Of a DNA stretch of 64,000 bases, positions 24,180-36,247 are shown piece by piece; the first letter of the stretch is position 1, and the number at the start of each line of letters is the position of its first letter. The DNA lies in the NCBI GenBank assembly GCA_003024785.1, contig PUQB01000812.1:1-64000 (forward strand). Direction: 5' to 3'. Made by a program: the position numbers and the translations under genes. The notes beneath the pieces were generated by a model. That model searched no databases. It was not told the origin of the DNA and saw only the letters and a program-made list of their open reading frames with translations. Source of the stretch: Selaginella tamariscina. Lineage: Eukaryota; Streptophyta; Lycopodiopsida; Selaginellales; Selaginellaceae.

Positions 24180-27030
24180 TAACATATATTTTTTGTGATT
24201 ACTTCAGGTGTCGATAATTTGACCATCCAAATAGGCTGATTATATGACGCATCTGGAGTAATGAGAACCATCATTAGTTTTTGAAGATCCTTGCAGCAAT
24301 CAAAGTATGCTTTAGGTTTTTGGTTCCTTTGTCCAACAAAGTGTGGGGTTTGCACTTCCACATCACTATGGCTTTATATCGTCTGTGCTCAGTGATGTCA
24401 TTTCAATCTCCTCTCGCCACCTTGTTTTAGGCCAAAAAGGGTGTTGCAATTCTGTACTTGTGACAGTAGGCCCTTAACTCTCGAACAACAGTCTCCCAAT
24501 AGTCGACCACATGCTTATATTTCTGAGTAACCAGTTGCCTTATCAGAATTCTTTGGCATCGATTTTTGAACCCATGCCACATATTTTTTGATGCCATCAA
24601 TAATAACCTCTTGTTCCTTGAGCTGGGCACTCAATGGAATAGGGTCTGGTTGTCCTTCTGGGAGAAGTGGCTTTCCATCTCTCCACTTTTGAAAGCATTA
24701 AGCCCTCTTTCGGTAACCACTCCTGCTCTGATGGCCGTAACTTGTACTGCATAATAGGTATACCATCTCGTATGGAGAAAAAGAATTGTAGCGACAAGGT
24801 GACCAACTAAAGAATCTCCCTCTTTTATATACTCCTTGAGAAATTTTTTGAAGTCTGGCACCTCAGTCACAAGCAAAGCACAACTTTTTTTGGAGATGCA
24901 ATTTTCAAAAAGATTCCATATGCGGTAAGTAAGTGCACTTGTCCTTTTTGTAGAGTTGGAGACCTTGCTGAAGAACGCATCAATATCTTCATGAGTGTGA
25001 CCAACCATAAGGAAACTGAGCGTGATTGTTTCAAACACACCTTTGGCAACAAGCATTGACAAGTATGCTAGCACATATCTAGAAAATAAAAGTAAGTATG
25101 AGCTTGAGAAACCCTTAAGTAAAATGATTTACCTATTTTTGTTCTCGCCTGCACAATTATCCATTGTAAAAGCAAATGACGAGGAAGCTTATTTGATGTT
25201 GAGGACACATGTACACTATTTGAGCTAGATCCCTCCACTGAACCAGAACTCTCAACAGGGCCATCTGTTTTTTGTGCAGGCTGTGACAATGCCTCTCATA
25301 TTCCCAAGTAGCCTCAAGTGCAGACGTGTTCATGAGAGCATTATGTAAAGGTTGAAGGTGTTGTTTTTCACTTTGAGATCACTCATAGGACTTGTTGTGA
25401 GTGGGCTTCAAGGTTTCTGAAACACATGGCCAACGACCCAATAGTGAAATTGGAGTCGCTAGACCAATGTGGAAGTGAAAAGTGTCCATATGATCACAAC
25501 CGTGTCCATGTGTTAGCACACATGTCAATGAAATCGGAAGTTTCATGACATTTCCAAGGCACTTGGTGTTGCAACGAGCTTTGGAATGCTGGTCTTTGAA
25601 TGATCCATCTTGTCATGGATCAAGCACAGGTACTCTGATGGGCGTGACACAAAAGCATGCGGTGTGCATAGTACTGAGACGGCAAGTTGTTGTGCAATCA
25701 TGTGGGCCTCCATCTTCTTTTGAATGGCAGTGATCTCCACCAAGGTTTTTGCACAAGCCTTGCAGCCTTCAATGATGTACAAGTGTCACACTTGGAAAAG
25801 CTAGAGTGTTTTGCAATCTCCACATCCTTAAAATGAGTATTCCATATGTTGTTGAAGGTACCAGTGCAGATTGCTTGGAGCCCCATCAAACTGAGGCACT
25901 TGTTCACATGTTCACACAGCTTCAATTGAGTGTAGATTGAAGGCAAAACCTTGAGATTTTCCCTACCCCTGCATTTGTGGTTCGGCATTTGTGAGGCATC
26001 CTGTCTGCATTTGCTTCCACAAAAGCCTTGAGTATCTCTATGGCTGCCATAATGTGAAAGCGGGTTTTGACCAAGCGAGTGTTCCCATGTTGAGGTTCGC
26101 GCTCCATCTAGCCACTCATCCCTCCGACGGTAGAACGTGGTCTTTGGGATCCCGTATATTGTACCAAGCTTTGAAGCAGATGGCCACCTTATTAAATACC
26201 ATGGATGTACTCTGATAACCTGTGTCCAAGGCCATTCATCAATACACCCAGTTAGTGCAGCATATACAAACTCATGCCTTTACTTTTGGGTGTGCTACAT
26301 TGGTAATTTCATTCCAATCTGTATCTGACAACACTTTTCTTGCAGCAGTCAATCGTGGAAATGCTAGTAACACTTGCAGAAGATGTAGGATCCATCTTGA
26401 CCCTCTTGTCAAAACTTGCAGAGGAAATCTGCAACCCATGAATCGCCTTTTTTCTTACAATAGGACCAATGCAAGGAACCTCTTCAAATATGAGTTGTTC
26501 TTCCGGGTTGTTATTATTGAAATCCAGAATATGTTGAACCATCTTGCCGTCTTAATTCAGATGTTCGCCACCTCACGAGGGATCCAGGATGCAATGTGCC
26601 ATTAGGTGAAACCTCTGTCACAACTACACCCACGAAGTCGGACCCTAGTTTCTCTTCTGACACTGCTTCCATTGGATTTATAGCTGTGATGATGCCTCTC
26701 CAACTTCAATCTCATGAAGAAAGAGAATCACCTCATCCATCACAGCAGGCAAGCCATCATCTGGTAAACTCGTGCTACTATTTGTTTGTGACTCTGCATA
26801 TTCTGTGTCAGCCTTGACTTTCAAATTCCACAATACAGGAGAACCCTCCTCAAATTCCATTCCAAACCTCAACATGCTTGAAAATGGTGTTCACCCATAC
26901 GTACACACAAGATCCTTGGGCAATATTGTGACATGATGCATTATCATCTCGAACTTCCACAGTTCCAGTGCCAACTATCTCGTTTTCCGAAGAAGACATA
27001 CTTTATCTCCAGTATTAAACATATTGTCCT
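24180..27030 (-). pseudogene. DUF7869-like putative transposase gene, copy 2 (uninterrupted)
   Basis: Same gene as 15,960-20,560, reverse orientation, without the solo LTR. It starts near 27,030 after GTGCAG with DNMFNTGDKVCLLRK, continues through a linker with SQTNSSTS, the zinc-ligand-like FSKCDTC (about 25,775-25,800) and the open stretch 25,074-24,631. That stretch has LAYLSMLVAKGVFETITLSF and then VGHTHEDIDAFFSK, followed by a Trp/Tyr-rich tail. These are the DUF7869 core motifs. Frame breaks occur in most exons. The gene is transcribed toward the inner terminal repeat. The putative role is mobilising the element; that the DDE triad survives cannot be shown here. Confidence 0.65.
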
Positions 27031-27169
27031 GCACATAAATAATTGTGTTATTTATGATATCTGTTTATGCAATATTTTAAGAAATCTGAATTACGGTTGC
27101 TTAATAATATGCATGTCAATAATACATAATTATGTATAAGATAATATCTCATGCTTGATTAATACAACT

Positions 27170-27680
27170 GATGGGCGGGATTAATCCCGCCCACGACTCC
27201 CTCCGACGAGGAAGGTCGGCGGGATTAATCCGCCGCCAACTCCCTTCGGAAGAGCGGCGGGATTAATCCCGCCACTCTTCCGACGAGGAAGACCGGCGGG
27301 ATTAATCCCACTCTCTCTCCTCGGAGAGAGTGCGGGATTAATCCCCGCCTCCCTTCGAGGAGGAAGAGTCGGGATTAATCCGCCGCAACTCCCTCCAACG
27401 AGGAAGGCGGCGGGATTAATCCCGCCACACACCCTCCGACGGAAGAGTCGGCGGATTAATCCCGCCGTCGGCTCTCTCCAACTCTTTCTAATAAATTCTG
27501 TTAACTCTTCACATTGGAGAGTTATCGGCGGGATTAATCCCGCCCACTCTTTTTCAGAGGTGAAGAAGCATTGCCCAAATTAATCCTGCCACGGCTTCCA
27601 TGTTTCAAAGAGTTGGTGGCACCTCTTCTAAGAGGCAAAAAGAAATGGCCGGATTAATCCCGCCGCCCCGGCTAATCGAG
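27170..27680. repeat. Palindrome array, inner, copy 2
   Basis: About ten copies of the palindrome, including exact ones near 27,176, 27,263 and 27,414, with CCCTCCGACGAGGAAG-type linkers. It is the reverse-oriented counterpart of 14,320-15,835. Confidence 0.9.
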
Positions 27681-28326
27681 AATATTAAGTAAAAAGGATG
27701 TTTAAACAAGATAAATCCCTAACGGAATATAATGTAATTCTAATGAATTCCTAAACCCCTAAATTCTAATTTTAAAAAAGAATGTAAGAGAGTGAATCTT
27801 TATAAGTATTTCTAAATTTGTTTATACTACTTACTTGTAAACAGCACTGAAGGCGCCATGCTATCCTATAAACAATAGCACCCAATTTAATGTTGCTCAT
27901 GAGCTGATCATTATCAAGAAAAAATAAGATCTTAAAAATGAAAATTACAGAAATGAAGAAACCCTTGTCGAAGAAAGAACTAAATTTGAATTTGAGTGAG
28001 AAATTAAATGCATTTTCAAATTTACATGTCAAACCAACAATACTTATGTCAGAAATTCAAATTTTTGAAAATAAAATAAAATTTAAAATGAGTTGACACA
28101 AATAACCAACATTCTGACATATATACTCTTTAATTCTAATGAGTTTTATAAATTGCATTTAATGTAATTCAAATGATTCAAGCTGTTTAATATTATGAAA
28201 TTTTAGTAATTATTCTACATTCTTAATATTTCAGTATATATTATTAAGTATATATTTAAATATATATACTTATACCAATATATAAATTGATATATTATTA
28301 TGTATCATTTTAAATATATTCATAGT
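27681..28326. other. AT-rich stretch of element copy 2 before the small gypsy insertion
   Basis: Mirror of 13,660-14,300. No gene seen. It ends in the ATAGT target copy at 28,322-28,326; the element resumes at 32,190. Confidence 0.75.
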
Positions 28327-28536
28327 TGTTACGACCCATATAACGAATAAAAGAATATTCCCTAGAAAGGTATAAGCTAGAATATTCCTAAAGAGTTATA
28401 CCTAGATCTAAGAGAATTAAGGGCACACTAATATGGGAAGTCTTTTTAGAGAGCAGCGTCTAGAGACTAGAGACAACTCGGGGGAGGTCGGGTGGTTTTG
28501 TGAGGGTCTCTAGTTTGTACGTAGTGGTGCCTAAAA
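28327..28536 (+). repeat. 5' LTR of the small gypsy element
   Basis: TGTTACGACCCATATAACG to GTGGTGCCTAAAA; matches 31,985-32,189. PBS TGGTATTGGAGC follows at 28,539-28,550. Confidence 0.85.
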
Positions 28537-28842
28537 ATTGGTATTGGAGCAAGGTTCGAGATGAGTGCCGGGTGGGAAGGGATAATACCACCTGTGTGGA
28601 GACGTTGGACACTAAAAAGCAAATTGTCTAAGGAGAAGCAAGCCCAAGGGCAAAAGTTTCAATGGCAACAAGGACAAGTAGACGCTTAAGAAGCTTTAGG
28701 AGATGGAGCGTGGAGAGGAGCACAAAGGAGACTTCTCTAAACCACAAGGTAAATTTCTATTTGTTCTTGCTCAATAGGTAAACTACATGGCACAGGAGGA
28801 GCCATGGAAGGACGACTTGGTGAGCGTCCAGTGTGAGTCCTT

Positions 28843-29570
28843 GTGGATAGCATGAGTAGTGATAACTTTGTGTCAACAAAGTTAGTGGAGGAGTGCAGCT
28901 TGTCCACGAAGACTGTGCCTCAATACAAATTTGAAGGCTCAACTATCACACAGAGCTACAGTGCTTGTGTGGAGGAGTTACAGTTGGAGGTTGGCAAAAC
29001 CCAGCTGGTGGAGCTGCGTGAAGAGCCTCAATACGAGATTGAGGGCTCAGCTATCACACAGAGCTACAGTGCTTGTGTGGAGGAGTTACAGCTGGAGGTT
29101 GGCAAAACCCAGCTGGTGGAGCTACACGAAGAGCCTCAATACGAGATTGAGGGCTCAACTATCACACAGAGCTACAGTGCTTGTGTGAAGGAGTTACAGC
29201 TGGAGGTTGGCAAAAACCCAGCTGGTGGAGCTACACGAAGAGCCTCAATATGAGATTGGGCTCAGCTATCACACAGAGCTACAGTGCTTGTGTAGAGGAG
29301 TTACAGCTGTAGGTTGGCAAAACCCAGCTCGTGGAGCTGCACGAAGACTGTGCCTCAATACAAGATTGAGGGCTCAGCTATCACACAGAGCTACAGTGCT
29401 TGTGTGGAGGAGTTACAGTTGTAAGTTGGCAAAACCCAGCTGGTGGAGCTGAACGAAGACTGTGCCTCAATACGAGATTGAGGGCTTAGTTGTCACACAG
29501 AGCTAAATTGTTTGTGTGGAAAAGTTACAGCTAGAGGTTGGCAAAACCCAGCTAGTGGAGACTTTCTTTC
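28843..29570 (+). repeat. 108-bp tandem repeat region inside the small gypsy element
   Basis: Six or seven units; the first three are exactly 108 bases apart (for example 28,925 to 29,033) and keep one open frame of 36-residue repeats (EPQYEIEGSAITQSYSACVE and on). Later units gain 9 bases (GACTGTGCC) and lose frame. The first units are translatable from 28,843 to 29,253. No gag or protease motif is present in them. Confidence 0.85.
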
Positions 29571-29849
29571 TTGCGAAGCTAGTGCGTGTGGATCCTAAGA
29601 TCTAGTGGAGCACCAAGCACATGAAGCTTGAGTATAGTGAAGTGGGAACAAAGCTTGAGTCTCCAAACAAGTTCTTTTACTGTCACCTTGAGCAAAGCTG
29701 TTGTGCGAGGAGTTTGCTTGACTCTTCCCTCCCGAGCTACCTCATGGCCTACCACATGCAAGAGGTGTGGAGCTGGAATAGGGTACGAAAGCCATTTACC
29801 GTAAGCCATTCTGACTGAGCCATGCTAAGGAGCAAGAGGTTAGAGACAA

Positions 29850-30518
29850 GTGATGGAGCTATTGGAATATGGCTTTATACAACTAAGCAAGTCTCCATTT
29901 GGTGCACCAGTATTAGTTGTCAGGAAGAAGGATGGCACCATGAGGATGTGCATAGACTACAGAGCTCTCAACAAGCAAACAGTAAAGGATAGGATGTCCA
30001 TGCCATGTGTGGATACTATCATGGATCATCTCGATGGAGCTAGAGTGTTCATCAAGATAGTTGGGCATTTCGAGTTCATTGTTATGCCATTTGGCTTAAT
30101 AAATGCCCCTGTCACATTCACTCGGTTGACGACTAAGGTGTTTGGTGACTACTTGCACGACTTTGTGGAGATCTTCCTCAACGATATTCTTATTTACAAT
30201 AAGAATATGAAGGAGCATGTGCATCATTTGCAAACAGTTCTTCAGTTGTTAAGGGAGAACAAGCTCTATGCAAAGAAGAGCAAATGTGCATTTGTTCAGT
30301 GCAAAGTGGAGTATTTGGGTCACATTGTGATGCCAAGTGAAGTGAAGACTGATCCACAAAAGGTGGCAGTGGTGGAGCAATGGCCAATTCCTAGTAATGC
30401 AGAAGAGTTACGGAGTTTCTTGGGCATGGCTGGTTATTACCGACGATATGTCAAGGATTATGCCAAGAAAGCTTCTCTGTTAACTAAGTTGCTGAGGAAG
30501 GACGTTCCCTTTGCATGA
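29850..30518 (+). pseudogene. Reverse transcriptase of the small gypsy element (catalytic Asp lost)
   Basis: Open for 222 residues with [52 protein letters not shown] and KCAFVQCKVEYLGHIV. The catalytic box reads FLNDILIY where YxDDxL is expected, so the first Asp is Asn. About 25 residues between VFIKI and GHFEF (the Asp-bearing first catalytic block, LRSGYHQI type) are deleted. The frame is open but the enzyme cannot be active. Confidence 0.85.
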
Positions 30519-30524
30519 AGTGCT

Positions 30525-31950
30525 TCAGAGAAGAGCAGTTTCCAAGCTTTAAAACAAGCTTTGGTACGTGCACTAGTTTTATGTATTGCAGATCCCTCTA
30601 AGCTTATGAGGTATCATGTGATGCAAGTGGAGTGGCCATTGGAGTTGTACTTATGCAAGAGGGAAGGCCTATTGCTTATAAGAGTCGTACTTGAATCCTG
30701 CATAGCAACAATACTCAACGTATGAGTAAGAACTACTGGTTATTGTTAATGCATTATGAGTTTGCAGGCACTATCTTTATGGTGCAAGTTTCAAAGTGTT
30801 TACAGATCACAAGACTTTGGTGTATCTGTTCAAACAGAAAGAGTTAAACTCTTAGCAAGCTCTCTGGATAGTTAAGTTCATGGAGTTTGGCAAATTTCCT
30901 ATTGAGCATTGCGTGGGAAAGGCTAATGTGGTGGTATATGCTTTGTCACGCATTAGGAGAGCCACAGTGGTTAGAGAATTCCAAACACACTTATGTAATG
31001 CATTAACAAGGACGGTCAGTGAGTTTAGCCAGGTAGTTCAACATGTTCAAGCACAAGACACTGAGGTGCAAGAGCTCAAAGGACAGCTAGAGCCACCATT
31101 TTCATTTTAGAATGGAGTTTTGTACTACAATGGCCATGTGTATCTTCCTCGTGTGGACCATTTGATCAACCAAGTACTATATTTCCATCATGATCACCCG
31201 GAGGCTGGTCATTTTGGGGGGAGGAAAATGTATGAGTTGATCAAGAGAAGATTCTATTGGAGGAATATGAAAGCTAATATTATAGAGTACTGCAGGACTT
31301 GTGACAAGTGTCAAGTAAGGGTGCCTAGGGAAAAACCAAGTGGGCTATTAGTACCATTACCTATTCCAGATAGGCGATGGGGCAATATCTCTATGGACTT
31401 TGTCACCCATTTGCCAAGGACACAGTGGCATTGGAATGAGTCCATATTATGCTATGTTTGGACGGCATTCCAAGACAGCTTTTGAGCTGGGTTTAGCAAG
31501 TAAGAAAGCTCAAGGCAACATGGATGAGGAAGCTAAAGATCTGAGTGTTGAGCTTAGAAACATTCAGAGTTTGTGCAAGAAGAACTTACAAGTAGCTCAG
31601 AGCCGAGCTATCAAGTTTGTTAATTAGCACATAAGCTTTCAAGAGTTCCAGGTGGGAGATTATGTATATCTCTGAGTGGTATTTGCCACACATGTAAGGC
31701 GGAACACTATTGTGGCCTTACAGAAGGGACACAATGATAAGTTGTCTCCTAGGTACTCAGGTCCTTATGAGATTCTAGAGCGTATCGATAAGGTGACATA
31801 TCAACTACGGCTGCTAGAAGGAGTGAGGGTGCACCCAGTGTTTCATGTTAGCCAATTAAAGAGAGTACTCACAAGGAACGAGTCCCGAGTAGATTTTTTG
31901 TGGATGTATAAGGCTAATGATACAGGACCAGTTGAATAAGTTATACTGCC
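30525..31950 (+). pseudogene. RNase H and shortened integrase of the small gypsy element
   Basis: RNase H remnants at 30,540-30,960 (for example ANVVVYALSRIRRATVV). Integrase zinc domain HHDHPEAGHFGGRKMYEL then CRTCDKCQ (31,187-31,312), and SMDFVTHLPR (31,390-31,420). The core between the first Asp and a late segment (SPYYAMFGRHSKTAFELG, 31,439-31,490) is deleted. The C-terminal part, [14 protein letters not shown] to [10 protein letters not shown], ends near 31,860. No chromodomain. Confidence 0.8.
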
Positions 31951-31984
31951 CTTGAGAACAAGGACTTGCTAATGGGGGGAGGAT

Positions 31985-32189
31985 TGTTACGACCCGTATA
32001 ACGAATCAAAGAATATTCCCCAGAAAGGTATAAGCTAGAATATTCCCGCTATACCTAAATCTAAGAGAATTAAGGGCACACTAATATGGGAAGTCTTTTT
32101 AGAGAGCAGCGTCTAGAGACTAGAGACAGCTCGGGGGAGGTCAAGTGGTTTTGTGAGGGTCTTTAGTTTGTACGTAGTGGTGCCTAACA
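31985..32189 (+). repeat. 3' LTR of the small gypsy element
   Basis: TGTTACGACCCGTATAACG to GTGCCTAACA, followed by ATAGT. PPT at 31,971-31,984. Confidence 0.85.
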
Positions 32190-32194
32190 ATAGT

Positions 32195-34100
32195 GTGTTT
32201 ATTAATATTATTTTCTTAATTATTCGAGTAATTAATTTACATTTTCTTATATTAATGGGATATACTTTATTATTTTCTTATTATTCCAAAAATATTCTAA
32301 TATTAAACCTGATTATCATAATTAAATTAGTATCTATTCTTAATTATTTCAGTAATTATTCTACATTTGTATATATTAATGGGATTTTCTCAATTAATTT
32401 CTTATTATTTCAAGAATATTCCAATGTTAAACCTTATTATCAATATTAAGTTAATATATATTATTAAAACTATATATGACTATATATTAGATAAAATGAT
32501 ATATTATTATGTATAATTAAATATGTTCATAGTGTATATATTAATATCAATTCTTAATTACTCGAGTAATTAACCTATATTTCTTTATATTAATGGGATA
32601 TTCTTTATTATTTTCTTATTATTCTAAGAATATTTCAATATTAAACATGATTATCATAATTAATTTAGTTAATTATTTCAGTAATTGTTACATTTGTATA
32701 TATTAATGGGATTTTCTCAATTAATTTCTTATATTAATATCATTTTCACTTTAATTTAATGTTTCTTTTGCACACATATAAACACAATCAAAATATATAC
32801 ACGTGCACATGCATTAGAAGCACTTACAGAGACACATATGTATACACATGCACAAGCCAATGAGTGGATCACGATATAAATAAAGCATCTAGCACATTTA
32901 GAGTTTAAAACCCAAACTAAACATTTATAATTACGCACACTTTACATTGGGACTTACATATGTTTAGTGTTAGAGTAAATTTATATTAAATAATTAAAAA
33001 ATGTGCATGCATTTAATTTATATTAGTATAAATATTTATACTAATATATATATTATGTGCTATGATTGCTTTCAAATGTGTTTTAATATCATTATGTCAT
33101 TTTAAGTTAAAATTGGGTAAATTCAAATATATACATACAATTTTAAAATATGAGCAAATTATAATTTTCATTTTTAAAAAATGAAGTTTTTTAAATTAAT
33201 TGATAAATCAGTAGAATGATTTGTGATTTTATGTTTATCTACTTGACTATCAACAATTCTTTATGCTTGTTTTTTGTGTATTTATATACTAATAATAGAC
33301 TTTTTATACAAATATTAAAATTTAATAATAAAATACTTGCATTGGGTTTAAACCCTAAACCAAATTGGAGAGATATGTTGCTTCTTTATTGAAAACATTA
33401 TGTTCAACGAATGTATGATCCATATGTACTCAATTTGTGTGTATGTAACACATTGAATTTACACATGTAATATGTATGTATGTCTGTGTGTATACACATG
33501 TGTATGTATATATGTGTACTAATATATGCAATGTGTACGAAATTAATTTGTTAACACTCTCTCTCTTCTTTCATACATACACACCATGCATGATCCATAA
33601 TATGTACTGTCTCTCTTCTTTAAAAAATACACACCATGTATGATTCATAATATGTATTGACATTACAATATTATGTACTATGTATGTATGTTTGTGTATA
33701 ATATTATATGTGTGTATATATGTATTACTACACGTGAAAATTTAACACTCTCATAAACACATGTTAAACCCCTACATGATTTATATTTTGGGGTATGTGA
33801 TATACCACACACGCACACAATTTAAAATTATGATAATATAATGAAAGAATATTTGTTTAAGGTCAATATATATTTTATTCTTTTTAGGGTTTAGGTATAT
33901 TCTTGAAAGGAATATTCGATTAGGGTTAATATATATTTTTTTTTTTAGGGTTTAAGTATATTCTTAAGGTTTCAAGAATAAAGGCAGCGGAGGCTGCGAT
34001 GGTGGAATAGAGCAGCTATGCCATAGATCAATAGATCTCTCTCTTAGCAGGTGGCAGTCCAAAAAGGCACGGCGTGCAGTAAGGTTTGAAGGCGCATTCA
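32195..34100. repeat. AT-rich, gene-free stretch of copy 2, unit A
   Basis: Mirror of 4,031-6,099 and 13,340-13,660. Contains the 330-bp AT repeat twice, the CATGATCCATAATATGTA 50-bp type repeat in two units (33,560-33,660), and single copies of the TAGGGTTTAGGTATATTC repeat near 33,890. No gene seen. Confidence 0.8.
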
Positions 34101-34265
34101 CACAAGTGAAATCTCTCTCTCTCACACGCACACTTTGTGTATATTTATTTATTTGTATTTACATATACATTTATATGTGTGTGTATCAAATTTTATTTAT
34201 CTATCTCTCGCACACACACGCACACTCCTGTATATACATACACATATACATATATTTGTATTTAC

Positions 34266-34297
<32 letters not shown>

Positions 34298-34371
34298 ATT
34301 CATCTGTATAATTTTATTTGTTTAGCTCACACAATGCATACACACGATATACATATACACATTTATATATA

Positions 34372-34436
<65 letters not shown>

Positions 34437-34759
34437 TAATATATATATATATATACATACATACATATATTATGTGTGTGTATCTGTATAATTTTATTTA
34501 TTTATCTATCTCTTGCACACACACGCACACTCTTTAATATACATATACATATACATATATACATATATATATGTGTGTGTGTATCTATATAATTTAATTT
34601 ATTTAGCACACACACGCACACACATGATATATATATATATATTTGTGTGTATATCTGTATAATCTTATTGATTTTTCTACTCTGGTACACATATATAAAT
34701 GTGTTTGTTCATCTCTCACACATTCTTGTATATACATATGCATATATATATATTTGTTG
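34101..34759. repeat. TG/TA microsatellite block, unit A
   Basis: Includes a (TA)n run of about 90 bases at 34,370-34,465. Counterpart of 3,086-4,030. All reading frames here are low-complexity artefacts. Confidence 0.9.
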
Positions 34760-35920
34760 TGCACGGGATTAACCAAAGGGCGGCAGGATTAATCCCACCG
34801 CCCTTCACGCAGGTCATGAGCGGCGGATTAATCCCGCCACCCTTCATGCATGCCCTTCCGTAGGTCATGAGCGGCGGGATTAATCTCGTCGCCCTTCACG
34901 CAGGTCATGAGCGGTGGGATTAATCCCGTTGCCCTTCACGCAGGTCATGAGTGGCGGGATTAATCTTGCTGCCCATATATATGTGTGTGCGCGGGATTTA
35001 CGAAAGGGCGGCATAATTAATCTCGCCGCTCTTTGGTTAGCCTCATGGGTGGCTGGTTCGGTGGGATTAATCTCGCTGCTCTTTGGTTAGCCTCATGGGT
35101 GGCTGGTTCGGTGGGATTAATCTCGCTGCTCTTTGGTTAGCCTCATGGGCGGTGGGATTAATTTCGCTGCCCTTCACGTAGGCCCTTCACGTAGGTCATG
35201 AGTGGCGGGATTAATCCCGCCGCCCATGGCCTGCGTGCAGGTCGACGAGATTAATCCCGCCAACCCTTCCATGCCTGGTGGCGGGATTAATCTTGCCGAC
35301 CCTTCCATGCCTGGTGGCGGGATTAATCTCGCCGACCATTCGAGGAGGTGTGAAAGTGGTGGGAGGATTAATTCTGTTCACCAGGCATGGAAGGGTGGCG
35401 GGATTAATCCTGCCACCCTTTATGTCTCAATGAGTGTGAGGCGGGATTAATCCTGCCAACTGCCATTATTCATATGATAGTCTCATGGGCGGATTAATCT
35501 CGCTTACCAGGCATGAAAGGGGTGGCAGGATTAATCCCGCACCCTTCTCTGTCTCCTGAATTGGTGAGCCAAATCAATCCCAACCACTTCTGTATAAGAC
35601 GGAGAAGGGTTACCGCACACCAGTTCAGGGGACTGAGAAGGGTGGCGAGATTAATTCCACCATCCCTTCTATAGTGGGCGAGATTAATCCACCACCCTTT
35701 TTGATCATCTAAAGGGGTGGGCCAAATAAATCCCGCCCAATTCTCTCTGAGACCGAGAAGGGTGGTGGATTAATCCCGCACACCCATTCAGGGGATCGAG
35801 AAGGGTGGCGAGATTAATCCCGCCCACCCTTTCAGGAGGCATAGAAGGGGTGGCGAGATTAATCCCGCCCACCCTTTCAGGAGGCATAGAAGGGGTGGTG
35901 AGATTATACCTGCCACCCTT
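34760..35920. repeat. Palindrome array, outer, unit A of copy 2
   Basis: More than twenty copies or variants with linkers CCCTTCACGCAGGTCATGAG, GACCCTTCCATGCCTGGT and GAGAAGGGTGG. It includes a tandem duplication of a 67-base stretch (CTCTTTGGTTAGCCTCATGG) around 35,030-35,150. The linkers match those of the outer array in copy 1 (2,160-3,085). Confidence 0.9.
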
Positions 35921-36028
35921 CCATGTGAATATATATGTGTATTAATATATATAAGTTGCTTATCTATTTTATTTACTTCTATCATCTTATCATAATATTT
36001 TGAGTAAAAGCCAGTAAACTATGTGAAA

Positions 36029-36111
36029 CTGTCCAAAGCTCACATTTGTGGTGGTTTTAAAACCAAATGTTATTAGTCTTTTGCACTAGCACAAATGTGA
36101 GCTTTGGACAG
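36029..36111. repeat. Foldback hairpin, unit A of copy 2
   Basis: Perfect 22-base inverted arms (CTGTCCAAAGCTCACATTTG and on; 36,029-36,050 and 36,090-36,111) around a 39-base loop. It lies about 140 bases before the leader exon of the ParB-like gene, so it could be a MITE-like insert or a transcript hairpin in its 5' region. Confidence 0.8.
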
Positions 36112-36247
36112 ATAATCCCATCCACTTCTCTCTGAGACAAAGAAGGGTGTATATGAATTTATCAGTGTATTAATTTTGTATATTCGGGTTTATACAAATG
36201 TGTGTGTATTTTTATATGAATTGTAATTATAGTGTATTATTGTACAG

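Larger units (their letters stand above)
28327..32189 (+). mobile_element. Small Ty3/gypsy element with tandem repeats in place of gag and protease
   Basis: A 3.86-kb element with target duplication ATAGT (28,322-28,326 and 32,190-32,194) and short LTRs of about 205-210 bases. PBS is TGGTATTGGAGC and PPT is AATGGGGGGAGGAT. Between the PBS and reverse transcriptase, where gag and protease should be, lies a tandem-repeat region. RT, RNase H, a zinc domain and a shortened integrase follow. It seems a deletion derivative or non-autonomous form, mobilised in trans if it ever moved in this state. Confidence 0.88.
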
